A DNA stretch of 64,000 bases from Nitzschia sp. DOCU1 (lineage: Eukaryota > Bacillariophyta > Bacillariophyceae > Bacillariales > Bacillariaceae): contig OX595988.1 in NCBI GenBank assembly GCA_951394045.1, positions 868,001 to 932,000 on the forward strand, in the 5' to 3' direction. This document shows positions 50,363 to 60,743 of this stretch, piece by piece (the stretch's first letter is position 1; each line of letters begins with the position of its first letter). Under the pieces are notes generated by a model. That model did no database searches and was not told the origin of the DNA. It saw only the letters and a list, made by a program, of their open reading frames with translations. Position numbers and translations under genes: made by a program.

Positions 50363-51958
50363 CTAGTTGCGCTCTTCTTCATGTGAAATTCGATTGTGCA
50401 GCATGTCGCCGTCCCGTTGCAGTTGTGTCTTGGTGCTGTTCATTGAGTTGCGCATGCACGCTTCCAATCCCTTGGGACGGTCACCCATGACCGTGTAGCT
50501 TTCAACAAATCTACAATGGTAGTCCTCAGACTTCCCCTTTTCGACTGTGTTATATTGTACCGTGATTTCCTTGCAGGTCATGTAGGGTGAACATTGAAAA
50601 GACACGGCCGCGGCTTCCCCGATCGCCACGTTGCCTACAAGCGAAATATTGCGGATATCTGTAGTATGATAGTTGTCAGGTGGTAGCTTGTGTTGTGAGT
50701 CTTGATAATCTGTCTCCAATAGAAAGACTCCAGTTGTGTTCACGATGATGTTCCTTTCGAATAAGATGTTCCTTAGAAAGCCGCCACGAGTCAGCGTTGT
50801 TTTAAGATGCATGGCGTGCCCCCAACCACAAGATCTGTCTGGATCTTCGTGACCAGACTCGCATTTTCCGATGTAGTTTTGTACTACTTTTACATCTTCA
50901 ATCCCCCCACTCAATTCGCTACCAAGGGCAATGCCCATTCCGGTGCCAAAAGTATTGCCCCGAATGGTGATGTTGCGAGACACGTAGTCGCCGGCTTGAA
51001 ATCTGGGGTCCTTTGCGCAATCAATAGGATCTTGACTTTCTAGATTGGAAACCCGTTTAGGGTGTTTCATGGAGCCGCCATCGCCACAGACACCCGCTTT
51101 GATGGCAATATGATCGTCGCCGCAGCTTATGTCATTGGACTGTATCAGCACATTTTCACAGCTATCGGGATCAATGCCATCAACGTTGGGTGCATACATG
51201 GGAGCCCGAATTCGAATATCCTGGATGCGAATGTCCTTCGAATAGACGGGGTGGAGCGTCCAAAAGGGAGAATCCTTCAATGTAACTTGCCTGATTTCGA
51301 TCTTGGTACAATTCACGAATCGAACTAGATTGGGTCGACCAGCTTGCAATGAATACGATCCAGGTTTTTTCAAAAAGGCGTCCCACCACCATTCTCCTAC
51401 TCCATCGATGGTTCCTCGACCAACAATTTTAAGGTCGGTCGCCTCCTTGGCAAATATCAAAGCTTGATACTCGAGATAAAAACCAGCGTCTCGCGAGTTT
51501 CCATAGGAAGGAAGTGGAGGCAACTTGGGCCATCGATCTTCAAAATCCACAGTTCTGTTCGTGATCGCTCGCAAAGTTCCGTCTACTTGCAGAATCATGT
51601 GGCTGCTAATATTGAAGGGGGCCGTCACAAAGGTAAATGACGGCGGAAAGTGCACCAAAACATATAAATCGCCGTCTTTGACTTGCGTAGACTCCGAAGC
51701 GTACTCGGTGGCCCGTCGTATGGTGGCTTGGATCGCCGCTGAATCATCGGTGACCCCATCGCCAACAGCACCAAAATCGGTAATATCAAAGCGTACGTGG
51801 GGCCAAGTCGGATTCTTGGCGGCGCGAATGTGATCTTGACGAGAGACTCCGGATCGAGAGTTCCAATCTAAGATGTATCCTTTGGATACAGGCCGGACCA
51901 AAGTACTGGTTAGCCAGACACAGAGCCACAAATAACACAAGGCAGAGATCTGATTCAT
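50363..51958 (-). CDS. Glycoside hydrolase family 28 (polygalacturonase-like), secreted
   Basis: Single exon, 531 aa, from the ATG at 51958 (MNQISALCYLWLCVWLTSTL, a signal peptide). The right-handed β-helix follows, starting FDITDFGAVGDGVTDDSAAI. GH28 active-site blocks are APNVDGIDPDSCENVL (Asn and first Asp) and CGDDHIAIK (two Asp). The next block is GTGMGIALGSELSGG, with Met where many polygalacturonases have the catalytic-site His. The last is AMHLKTTLTRGGFLRNI, with HLKT in place of RIKT. The last two match a plant-like GH28 subclade that lacks the canonical His. Extra Cys pairs and Asn-glycosylation sites (NCT, NIS, NRT) suit an extracellular enzyme. The substrate may be pectin-like or another galacturonan, which is uncertain. 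Confidence 0.87.
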   Translation of the reverse strand: MNQISALCYLWLCVWLTSTLVRPVSKGYILDWNSRSGVSRQDHIRAAKNPTWPHVRFDITDFGAVGDGVTDDSAAIQATIRRATEYASESTQVKDGDLYVLVHFPPSFTFVTAPFNISSHMILQVDGTLRAITNRTVDFEDRWPKLPPLPSYGNSRDAGFYLEYQALIFAKEATDLKIVGRGTIDGVGEWWWDAFLKKPGSYSLQAGRPNLVRFVNCTKIEIRQVTLKDSPFWTLHPVYSKDIRIQDIRIRAPMYAPNVDGIDPDSCENVLIQSNDISCGDDHIAIKAGVCGDGGSMKHPKRVSNLESQDPIDCAKDPRFQAGDYVSRNITIRGNTFGTGMGIALGSELSGGIEDVKVVQNYIGKCESGHEDPDRSCGWGHAMHLKTTLTRGGFLRNILFERNIIVNTTGVFLLETDYQDSQHKLPPDNYHTTDIRNISLVGNVAIGEAAAVSFQCSPYMTCKEITVQYNTVEKGKSEDYHCRFVESYTVMGDRPKGLEACMRNSMNSTKTQLQRDGDMLHNRISHEEERN

Positions 51959-52374
51959 ATTGTCCGTATCTCTCTGCGACAGCACAAAGTCATTTGTTGA
52001 TCACTATCGATGCCGAGAGAGCCTTTTTACGCCCCCATCATCCAGCGAGGAGATGAAACGAGAGAAAAAAATGTCGAAGAGGGAGAGGCAAAAGATTTTA
52101 AAGTTTGACTCATCCGTCTCCGCTCCAAAAATATTCGATGGAGTCGAAAAAACGTGTGAGAATGCAGTCGATGAAGTCATCATCATGAGCACTCGCTCCA
52201 CGCACCTTTCGCTCTCCATCGCATCTCGGCGATGATGCCGATGTCGATGCGACAATGATGTATACGATGGATGGGGCTGTAGCGAGAAAGGCACTCTATC
52301 CAGACAAAAGTTACTAACTATAGTTAGAGGTGCCTCAGAAGAAGAAAAGGCAGGGCAAAGAAAGAAATTAGAGG
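51959..52374. other. Divergent intergenic spacer
   Basis: This is a shared 5' region of the GH28 gene (minus) and the proteasome-fold gene (plus). No gene, RNA or repeat is recognised. Confidence 0.45.
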
Positions 52375-53334
52375 ATGAAAGGATCGTTGATTCCCTCGTG
52401 GATCCTAATGGCAGCATCTTTGATGGTGGGGTTTGGAGACTCGTCCTCGTCGTCGTCGCCATCGGCGGCCAGCAAAGGGACGATGGGAACTGATCCATTT
52501 GTGTCGTCGGCTCCCTTGATCGTTGCTGCCGTTTGCTCGGATGGCGTAGCTCTGATTGCCCTGCATACGGCATTTGCTGAAGAGCCCTTGCTGTTGGATT
52601 TTAACGAGGGCGGCAGGAACCGTACATCGCCCACGTCTAGTACTGACAAAGGCAACACTACCACCACAAATACGACAGTTGAGATTCAAGATATACCTAG
52701 GAGTTATCGAGGTCCTTTTCGGATTTACGAAATCGACAGCTTTGGAACGGGCATGGTCTGTGCGGGTTGGAGACCTCATGGTCAGATGGTGGCGGACTAC
52801 TGTCGCGATATGGCCAGCGATGAACTTTTGGTATACGGAAGTCCACGCATGACCTTGACTTATTGTATGGAATACGGTCAATATCTGGCTCGGAAAACTT
52901 CTCAGTGGATGGCATATACCGCCGTCTTGAGAGAACATGCCTGGAGCTGCGTCAGTTTGCTGGCCACTTGCAGTAGTAGTGGCAACGGTGTATCTTCCAA
53001 GGATCCGTCGTCGTCACCACCGGGTGGGTTATGGCTGGTTGATTCGACAGGGGCATACCGTGTACGAGCCCATGCGGTAGGAGGAGGTCCGTTGGCTGGA
53101 ATTGTCAACCAATATCTGGCGCAACGGCTCCTTGGTGAAAGAGAGGCGGCGAAAGATATCCCCACCGCGGAACAAATGGTCCGAGATGTACTATTGTTCT
53201 TGTCCCAACAACCCGCTTTAGTACCATCTGGAACAAGAGCCGAACTTGCTATTGTCTCTCCGGATTCGTCTGGCAAAGCCCGACTGAAACGAATATTTGC
53301 GTCTCGACTGATCGGGGTCAAGTCGTCGAGCTAG
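52375..53334 (+). CDS. Proteasome-subunit-fold (Ntn hydrolase-like) protein
   Basis: 319 aa, single exon, ATG at 52375. The N-terminal 22 residues are hydrophobic (MKGSLIPSWILMAASLMVGF), like a signal peptide or anchor, then a Ser run. The proteasome α/β fold is suggested by SAPLIVAAVCSDGVALIALH, then EIDSFGTGMVCAGWRPHGQM, the helix MTLTYCMEYGQYLARKTSQW, GGLWLVDSTGAYRVRAHAVG, and the C-terminal helix PTAEQMVRDVLLFL. The end is basic (KARLKRIFASRL). No N-terminal catalytic Thr after a short propeptide is visible, so it resembles α-type or a non-catalytic relative more than active β subunits. A core 20S subunit would not normally carry a hydrophobic leader or the Asn/Thr-rich insert (TSSTDKGNTTTTNTT). 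Function unknown. Confidence 0.65.
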   Translation: MKGSLIPSWILMAASLMVGFGDSSSSSSPSAASKGTMGTDPFVSSAPLIVAAVCSDGVALIALHTAFAEEPLLLDFNEGGRNRTSPTSSTDKGNTTTTNTTVEIQDIPRSYRGPFRIYEIDSFGTGMVCAGWRPHGQMVADYCRDMASDELLVYGSPRMTLTYCMEYGQYLARKTSQWMAYTAVLREHAWSCVSLLATCSSSGNGVSSKDPSSSPPGGLWLVDSTGAYRVRAHAVGGGPLAGIVNQYLAQRLLGEREAAKDIPTAEQMVRDVLLFLSQQPALVPSGTRAELAIVSPDSSGKARLKRIFASRLIGVKSSS

Positions 53335-53568
53335 AGCATGGCGGTCATTTCATTTTTTCCGTTTCATCTAAAAACTACAGATGAGCGTTAACCCAGGTAC
53401 TACTTGTAGCTTAGTCCCATGACATGAAGTCGTAATCGGGCGCCCGCGGATCATGAAGTTGCCATGAATCATCAAAACTCGACGTATGGAGGCAATCACA
53501 TCCTTGCATATTTTTATGCCGAGGTATAGGGATGTCTCGCTTCGCTAGACAGGAATGGCGTATTTAAT

Positions 53569-56321
53569 CTATGCCTTGGTCTCCGAAAGGGTTTTCGCAG
53601 TACCGTTTGTCTGCATTCTGTTCTTGATGAAATTAATCATCTCTTGGTCGTCGGCGGATATGGGCGTCACTCCGCTGTCAAAGGTTACCATGCATTCCTA
53701 TGGCGCAAAGAATCGTGAGATCATTTCATGACACAATAGATACGTTTACGCACCACTTCAAAGAATCGTACCTCATCGGGAGTTCCGTCCTCGTTCTGAC
53801 AAGGACGGAAAAGATATTTCGCGGCCTTGCCAAAGTTATAAACTTCAAGCGGGTCACGCCCTGTCCCATCGTCCAACAACTTGAGACATTTACTCTTGAC
53901 GTCAAAGATGAGCGGTAGACCGTTCGGGATCTCCAAGCCTGTGATCTCTTCTTCGGGGATTTCACAGAGATGCATGAGCAAGCCCCGAATGGCATTCTCG
54001 CTGCTCGAGATCAACACTCGCTTGCCCTGATCTACGGCTTCCTTGGCAATTCGTTCCTTGAAAAACGGAATAGTGCGTTCCATGCAGTCCTTCAAAGACT
54101 CCGTCTTAGGGAGCTTTCGATGGATCACAGGCTTCCCGCTTTCGATGGATCGAATGATGCTTTCACGTAGGGAAATACGTCGATCCTTGAGATACTTTTG
54201 ATACCGTGGATCGTTTCCAGGATAATGAGGCGAGAAAGACGAGACTGCAGGCGGTCTGACATTGTATCCACGGCGCCATGCCTTGAACTGCTTCTCTCCA
54301 TGTCGTTGCTTAACCATTTGCTTCGACAGTCCCGTGAGCTCACCATACATTCGTTCGTTCAGTCTCCATGTCTTGATGATAGGAAGCCACAATGCGTCCA
54401 TCTCGTCCATGACATACAGTGCAGTCTCCAAAGCACGCGAGAGCCAAGAGGTGTACACGACATCAAACTCAAAGCCATGCATTTTCAACAGTCTACCAGC
54501 AAGTTTTGCTTCAGCAATGCCTTCATCTGCAAGGGGAGCATCTTCCCAGCCTGTGAACAGACCCAGTTTGTTGTGCTGTGTTTTGCCGTGGCGAATGATT
54601 ACAATAACGCTGTCCCGTCGAATGGGCACATCGTTGGGATGATTTAGAACGGCCGCACTGGGCATCGAAGTGACGCAAGGGTTTGTGTACGTGTAGAGCG
54701 GGACTCCAATTTTTTCTTCCTCAATCTTGCCTCCATTTTGCAAACTCGCCGCCGTGGAATTGCTAGCGCTTTGGTGAAATACGGGGCCATCTGGATCGAA
54801 TTGGCCTCCGCTTTCGAGTTCCTCCATACCCAACTCCCAGACTTCATCCTCGGTTAGCCTGATTGGACGCCCCATATTGCCGTCACTTCCATCGTCTTCG
54901 GGGATAGCATTGATGTCAATGAATTCACTCGCCCACTCGCCTAGCTCTCGAACGGCTTCTAGCTTGTAGAGACTTCGCTCTAGAGATGACATTGGGGTCT
55001 TGTGACGCGACATTGTACTGTCATATCCTGGAACAGCCCTCGCCCATTCATCCTCCCGCTTGAGCGCCTCCTTGAGCAAACCTGGCTTTTCGAGAAAGCG
55101 GCCGTTCATATGAACCTGGCTCACAGTTTGATCCTCCTTACTGGGAGGAATTGAATTCATTTCCTTGTCAAATTTGTACACAATAGGAATACCGGTGGGA
55201 ATTGCAACCTCTTGAATTTCTGCGTCCCCGATGTTGTCAATAGTTTTCACCAGACCACGAAGGGTGTTGGCATGAGCAACCACCAAAACGTTTCTGCCAT
55301 TCATCAATTCGTACTTGATTTTATTCTCCCACAAAGGAAACGTACGCTCCATGCAGTCCAACAACGATTCGGTCAAAGGAATCTGGTCCATGGTCAAATC
55401 AGCATATTTTCGGTCCCGTCCAGGCCAGTACTGATCGCTCACTTTCACCGGTGGTGGCCTAGATCGCAACGATCCACGCCAATCTTGTACCAAATCGTGT
55501 CCCAACGCGTCTGCGGTCTGCTTCTTGCAAAGTCCCGTCAAAGCACCATACTAAACAAATACGAAGGAGCGTAAGGACGCGTCGAAACAATCTCAAAACC
55601 AAAAAGAAGATCTGAGAACCCTTACCATACGCTCGTTGAGACGCCAGCTCTTGAACACTGGAAGATATACTTCATTAAACTCCTGCAGCAGGATCCACAC
55701 AGATCGGATTGCTCGTTTCAGACGGGACGTAAAGACGACGTCGATTTTGTATCCTCCTTCCATCAACAAACGAGCCGCATGCTCCACTTCTCGCTTGCCT
55801 TGTTCGGTCAAGTCAGGATCCGCCCAACCAGTAAACGTTTTGTTGCGATTCCATTCCGATTCTCCGTGACGAACAAGAATCAATGTTCCAGGTTCAGTCG
55901 TAGAACGCTTTGCGGCCTTGCGGGCTACACTCCAAGGAAGCCGGGCAATTTGCAGAAGTTTGTCCTTGGGTCGTTGTAACGCTTCATATCCATCCTCGTC
56001 CATTTCGCCATCATAGACAGATCGTTTGGGCATCAGCGTTGACAGCCAAGAAGGTTTCTGTCGCTCTAACGAGGCAGAATATCCCTTCCCAGACGGCATG
56101 GAATATCCATTGATTTCTGGCTGAACCAACATGAAAGGGGTCTCCTCTTCGGCATCCGCATTCAGCAACACGGGAATCTCAGTTTCAATATCCGCCTTGT
56201 CATTCAATTCAAAACACGAATGACGGTGGTCTCTATGGAAACTGGTTCCGACGAAGGCGCGTCCAATAGACGCCAACCAACCAAGCCAGAGCAACGCTCG
56301 TATGTTCGACCTCATTTCCAT
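53569..56321 (-). CDS. PGAM: Double-domain phosphoglycerate mutase, plastid-targeted, 3 exons
   Basis: Exons are 56321-55626, 55550-53754 and 53697-53569, joined at ERM/YGALTGLC and FFEV/ECMVTF, giving 873 aa. The leader MEMRSNIRALLWLGWLASIG-RAFVG is a signal peptide plus ASAFAP-type site. Domain 1 has LILVRHGESEWN, TSRLKRAIRS, SWRLNERM and VVAHANTLRGL, all catalytic His and Arg positions of cofactor-dependent PGAM. Domain 2 (from about residue 500) has VIIRHGKTQHN, TSWLSRALETA and TWRLNERMYGELTGL. Its last motif is ISSSENAIRGL, where the second catalytic His is lost. PGAM interconverts 3- and 2-phosphoglycerate. Domain 1 is probably active and domain 2 regulatory or degenerate. A tail of 43 codons is in exon 3. 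Confidence 0.88.
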
Positions 56322-57264
56322 TATTCCCAAGTCAATTTCTTGTGTTGCCGGTAGATAGTTATCTTTAAAATCGCTTTGTCAGCTTGTAGCGCCAGCACCA
56401 GATGCCACAATGGTGACCGCTTGCGTTTCCCAAAGGTGTCGATCAAAGGATTTGACGGAGAAGGCTTCTATGCCGGTGCTTCCATGAGCATTCCATTCGT
56501 TCTTTGTTGTCGACGATGGCAGCAGAGATAAGTGCATCGTTTTCTGCCGCCGGCTTTTATTGGGCCACGTCATTTTCCGAACGTATGGAGAGACGAAACC
56601 TCCTCTCCGACGACGGCACGCAGCGAGCGAGAATCCAATATTGGACTACTTGGAATAAATAAGCAGTCACGCAAGAACCAAAAAATCCGATTCGGTCGAT
56701 CAACCACCCCGGCCGGCGCTCAATTCGACGTTGGACCGACAAACCACTGCCGACCGTTTCCGCGGGCCAAATACATACCTTCATTTATTAAGAAATAATA
56801 TACAGGTTTACATGGGGAAATACACGTGTCACACCATCAAAATCATATCGGCCTTGATCAACATTGGCAGAACAACGGCCTTCAGTTGGAGCGCGCCAGT
56901 CGTCTTGGCATACCGAAACCATTTTGTCCAAGGCGCGAAAACCAAAGAGAGAGAGATTCATTCATCGACACTGCGAGCGACGGCCCAAACAAGTCCGTCA
57001 AGTTGATTAGCAACAGCAACAACAACAACAACAACATTGTCATCTCTGGGACCTTAGTGTTAGAGTTAGGCGGTTGGAGCTTGGTGTTTTACGTTTAGAT
57101 TTTGAAGCAGGAATACTGGAAGTGTAGGTATCATTTTTCGACTGAGCAGATCAGGAGCTTTTCGCGCTGACAAGCCCCATCAATCATCTTCGATCTATCG
57201 TTGCCACATTCTGGATTTTTTCTCATATTGGGTGATCTCTTCCACTTTTTCTTAGTTCTAAATT
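56322..57264. other. Divergent intergenic spacer, about 0.9 kb
   Basis: This lies between PGAM (minus) and the secretory membrane protein (plus). Short ORFs (56379 minus, 56532 plus, 56826 plus) have no recognisable domain. A simple (AAC)n-like run lies near 57007-57034. Confidence 0.45.
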
Positions 57265-58680
57265 ATGACAATGAGAAGGCTATCGCAGCTATGTCTTCTG
57301 GCCTTGGCGTCCTTCGCAGCGGCCGAACAAGCATATTACAATGATGATGCCTACAACAACGCCGCCAACGATGATGGTGCCGGAAACGGGGACGATGCCG
57401 TGGCCGATGACGATGCTGCCCAGCAGTATTATTATGCTAACTTGAATCAAGATAATGGGTACTTTTCTGCGGGAGATACCTACATCAAGTACTGGACGGA
57501 TTATGCCATTCTTCCGAAGCGATGCATCGTTTAGTAAGTCAATTACTTCTATGCGAGTGGATGTCATGTTACGAGTGGTGCCACGGATCTAACTTTCTAC
57601 TTCTTTTTCAGCAACGACGTTGATGTGATTGTCTTTTCTGTTCACGAACAAGGATACAAACAGTGCAGTGACGAACCTGTGGGCACTTTCATCACACCAG
57701 TCCCCAACTTTCTGGAGGGATACCTGAAATACTACCAGCAGATCCAACAAGATAAGGGTTATGATGACTACGAACTACCGGAAGCTGCAGACTATGCATA
57801 CTGTACGAGAACGGAGAAGAATGGAAATGAGTACTGGCTGCAGATGGGATGCGCGGACAGCACAAGTCAAGCTCTAGCCGTCAACATTTACTCGGACAAT
57901 ACTTGTACAACCCGATCTTCTGTCGGAGGTTATGATGATGCAAACATTGATGTTTCAGAGATCCAGGTAAGCCAAAATGAAGCGTGTGCCTCCTAGATAG
58001 AGTACCTGTGATCTTTGGCGTCGTTCCTAACGTTGCTCCTTGTATCCTTTTATTCGTAGCCCCCGTTCAAGAAGTGCCAAGCTTGTGTCATGTGGGTTGA
58101 TCAAAACGACGACGCCGTAGATGATATGTACTATGAGAACCGAAAGAGTATGGCGCCACTTTGCGCAACCGCGTGGAATTATAAGGCCACATGCAACCGA
58201 AAGTGTCAAAAACTTGGGATTGAGCCTCGGGAAAAAGATGGATGGAACACTCCAGATAAGATCCTTCTGGCGATCCTTGCGATCTTTGGCTTCGGAATGT
58301 TTGTAGCAATCTTGCGGAAACGACAGAACATGTCCAACAAAGACGCTCTATTAGAGCAAGCAGCCATGAGTGCGGCTGGCCTGCAACAAATTCACGTGCT
58401 CGGCATCTTCATCCTAATTATCATTGTGATAACTGTTTTCGCGTTGCTTCAACTGAAGAACATCACTTGGGCTATGTTGCTCATCATGAACACCGCCCTG
58501 TTCGGTTATCTAATGAAGCTTACCGTCGATAGTGGCGTGAGTGCCGGTGAAACAGTCATCGGCCCGGACGGTACTATCATTCGACACGCGGATTCGGATG
58601 ATTCAAGTGTCGAGAGTTCTCTGCCTGCGAGTGCCAAGAATAGCAATGCTGGCACTTACATGTTGCCGGCCATCGCATAA
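57265..58680 (+). CDS. Secretory-pathway membrane protein, Cys-rich luminal domain, 3 exons
   Basis: Exons are 57265-57533, 57612-57966 and 58060-58680, all GT-AG, giving 414 aa. A signal peptide (MTMRRLSQLCLLALASFAAA) precedes an acidic, Asn/Asp/Tyr-rich region (ANDDGAGNGDDAVADDD). A Cys-containing luminal domain follows (KRCIV/YNDVDVIVFSVHEQG; YCTRTEKNGNEYWLQMGCAD; PPFKKCQACVMWVDQNDDAV). Near the C-terminus are three membrane segments: KILLAILAIFGFGMFVAIL, HVLGIFILIIIVITVFALL and MLLIMNTALFGYLMKL. A soluble tail (GETVIGPDGTIIRHADSDDS) follows. I recognise the layout as common in diatom genomes but not a named family. It is probably an endomembrane or cell-surface protein. Splice sites are well supported by continuous Cys-rich reading. 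Confidence 0.78.
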
Positions 58681-59252
58681 AGCGAGTCGAGCATTACATG
58701 TATCTCGCGCAACTTCATACTCTCTTTGATTCATACTCGCAACGCCTATGATTCTTTCCGTATCTAAACTTCATATTTCAACTTGTAGGAAAGTGTCTTT
58801 CTATATTTACAGTAGCTCTTTTCTGGCACCTAGGAATGATTGATCGGGTCTATCATGGTATCGTAAGAATGATTAGCCAAGTACCACCTCCATGGATTTG
58901 ATCTCCTGATCTAAAGAACACGGCCTTCCTGAAGTCCTACGACGGTATAAAAAGCACAGTGTATTCAGCGAATGAATCTACCGATCATTCTGACGGAGTC
59001 CTACTAACTAAAGTGAAACCAAACACTCTGTTCTTGTATCTGTGGCAAGATTATCAATATATTACTGTATATAGCCGTTGGGTCTGTCCTTTTTCAAAGG
59101 AACAAGTTATATGCTTGCGTCTGGGGTAAAACACGGATGCGTTTCTTGTTTCCCATAATCCAGAACGGCCTTCCGTTGCTTCTTTCTCACATATGATCTA
59201 ATTTCATTACTGTACAGCCGGAGTGTGTATATCTCGCGCTACAACCATTCGC
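58681..59252. other. Convergent intergenic spacer
   Basis: This lies between the 3' ends of the membrane protein (plus) and the inhibitor gene (minus). It is AT-rich with no supported ORF or RNA. Confidence 0.45.
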
Positions 59253-59942
59253 TTATCGAAAAGGTCGGGGGACCCGATCGACTAATCCCTCTTCGTTCGT
59301 AAACAGGAACACGCGATCCTCTCGCAAGTCCTTTGTGGTAGGCTCCCCAGGTCCAACAATGATTACATCATAGCCCTCATTCAAGCCTTCAATGTAGTTC
59401 TTCGCTTCCTCTGCCGGGAGACCCAGTAGTTCTGGCCAAGCAACGTTTTCGGAGCTGAAGCTTCCAACTCCAATAATCATACCAGTAGGAGCCGCCTTGG
59501 CCTCTGCCTCAGTAGTAGGCTCTGGGTCAAAATCAGTAGAATAATCAGAATCTTCTGCAGCGGGCTCTTCCACATAAGCGCCTTCTTCAACAGTCGTGGG
59601 CACAGCGCCGTTTGATGAATTACTTGAAGCTGGAGGAGTATTCGCTGCATCGCCAGTCAAGGCAGCCTTTTCCACAGTTCGAGTTGATTCCTCTCCCCCC
59701 ATTCGCAAGCCGACGCCAAGACCGACTGAGAGTCCAAGGATAGCTGCTAGGATTGCTACAAAGAACAGCTTTCGCCACATGTTGCCGTGGTGTGGGTAGC
59801 CTGCGGAATGGTGGGTTTCACTGTCACTGTCGCTTTGGTGAGTCGCCACAGATTCATCATCCGCCTTGATTACTTCCGATAAGTCGATGGACTTTGGGCT
59901 CTCCAAGTCGTTGTCGTACTCAACAGAGTCTTCAGATGCCAT
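59253..59942 (-). CDS. Membrane-anchored potato inhibitor I (CI-2/eglin-type) protein
   Basis: 229 aa from the ATG at 59942. A cytosolic acidic tail (about 60 residues) precedes one membrane segment (LFFVAILAAILGLSVGLGVG), so the protein is type II with its C-terminus outside or in the lumen. A Pro/Thr/Glu-rich stalk leads to the last 60 residues, a potato-inhibitor-I domain. AWPELLGLPAEEAKNYIEGL matches the WPELVG-x-x-x-EEAK start of barley CI-2. VIIVGPGEPTTKDLREDRVF takes the place of the reactive loop, and FTNEEGLVDRVPRPF is the conserved end. By alignment with CI-2 the scissile bond is between Lys and Asp, so a trypsin-like protease is a likely target. No Cys bonds are needed in this family. 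Confidence 0.85.
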   Translation of the reverse strand: MASEDSVEYDNDLESPKSIDLSEVIKADDESVATHQSDSDSETHHSAGYPHHGNMWRKLFFVAILAAILGLSVGLGVGLRMGGEESTRTVEKAALTGDAANTPPASSNSSNGAVPTTVEEGAYVEEPAAEDSDYSTDFDPEPTTEAEAKAAPTGMIIGVGSFSSENVAWPELLGLPAEEAKNYIEGLNEGYDVIIVGPGEPTTKDLREDRVFLFTNEEGLVDRVPRPFR

Positions 59943-60743
59943 GTTTGTGTTAATGCTCCTCTCTTTCAATGTCTATTACTACTACGAGAGATGTCTTGTT
60001 TTAGATGTTGTTGTTTTGTGCTGGATGCATGCACGAGAAGCAGTGTGTCAACAGTACGGTCGCTAAAAGAGGTGGGAAGAGAACGCCGCCAAAAGGAAGA
60101 ATGCTTCCCGTGGTGCCCGCACTGCATCACGAGACGACGTCGCACTAAATAACGGGAACTTGTCGCTGCACGGGAACGGGGCTGGCGTTGTGCCACACAC
60201 AACTTGTATCGGGATTTAGAAGAAGAGCGGCATGCTCTCACCTATGATCCAGAGATTCCTTCTTGGAAAATCATTCCTAAGATGGAACGTGACGTCTTCT
60301 TCGGTTCTCGTTGGCCATTCTGGCGAGTATCGTCCAACGTATCATAACAAATTTTGTCGATCGGACACCGGCCGGTCCACAACGCAAATGATTTCATGTG
60401 TGGAAGTGGGGTGCGCTCTATTCCGACCGTTTGATTCCTGGTCGGAGGGAGGGAAGCGAATGCGCTTGAATTCGTATTGAGAAGTAAGTAAGCAATGGAC
60501 ATGCCTGAGCCTGGTGTCTACCAACATACCCATGTCGAGCAAAGACGATCGATGGGTGACCTCTTCAACGGTTACCTGTACGACAATGGTCTCTCCCACC
60601 ACCAACACCACACACAGTCACAAAACAATACCAAGCGCACCTACATTGCTATACAGAGCGATTCTGACCCCTACTCAATCTGGGATCCCATCAGTTACAG
60701 CCGATTGATCACTTTGACACAATAGCAGCAGCAACAACAAACC
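59943..60743. other. Divergent intergenic spacer, about 0.8 kb
   Basis: This is a shared 5' region of the inhibitor (minus) and ERGIC3 (plus). A 76-codon ORF (60495-60725) ends 18 nt before the ERGIC3 ATG and could act as an upstream ORF; its peptide has no recognisable domain. Confidence 0.45.

Noticed and set aside
60495..60725. 76-codon ORF before ERGIC3
   Set aside because: No recognisable domain; at most an upstream ORF in the leader.
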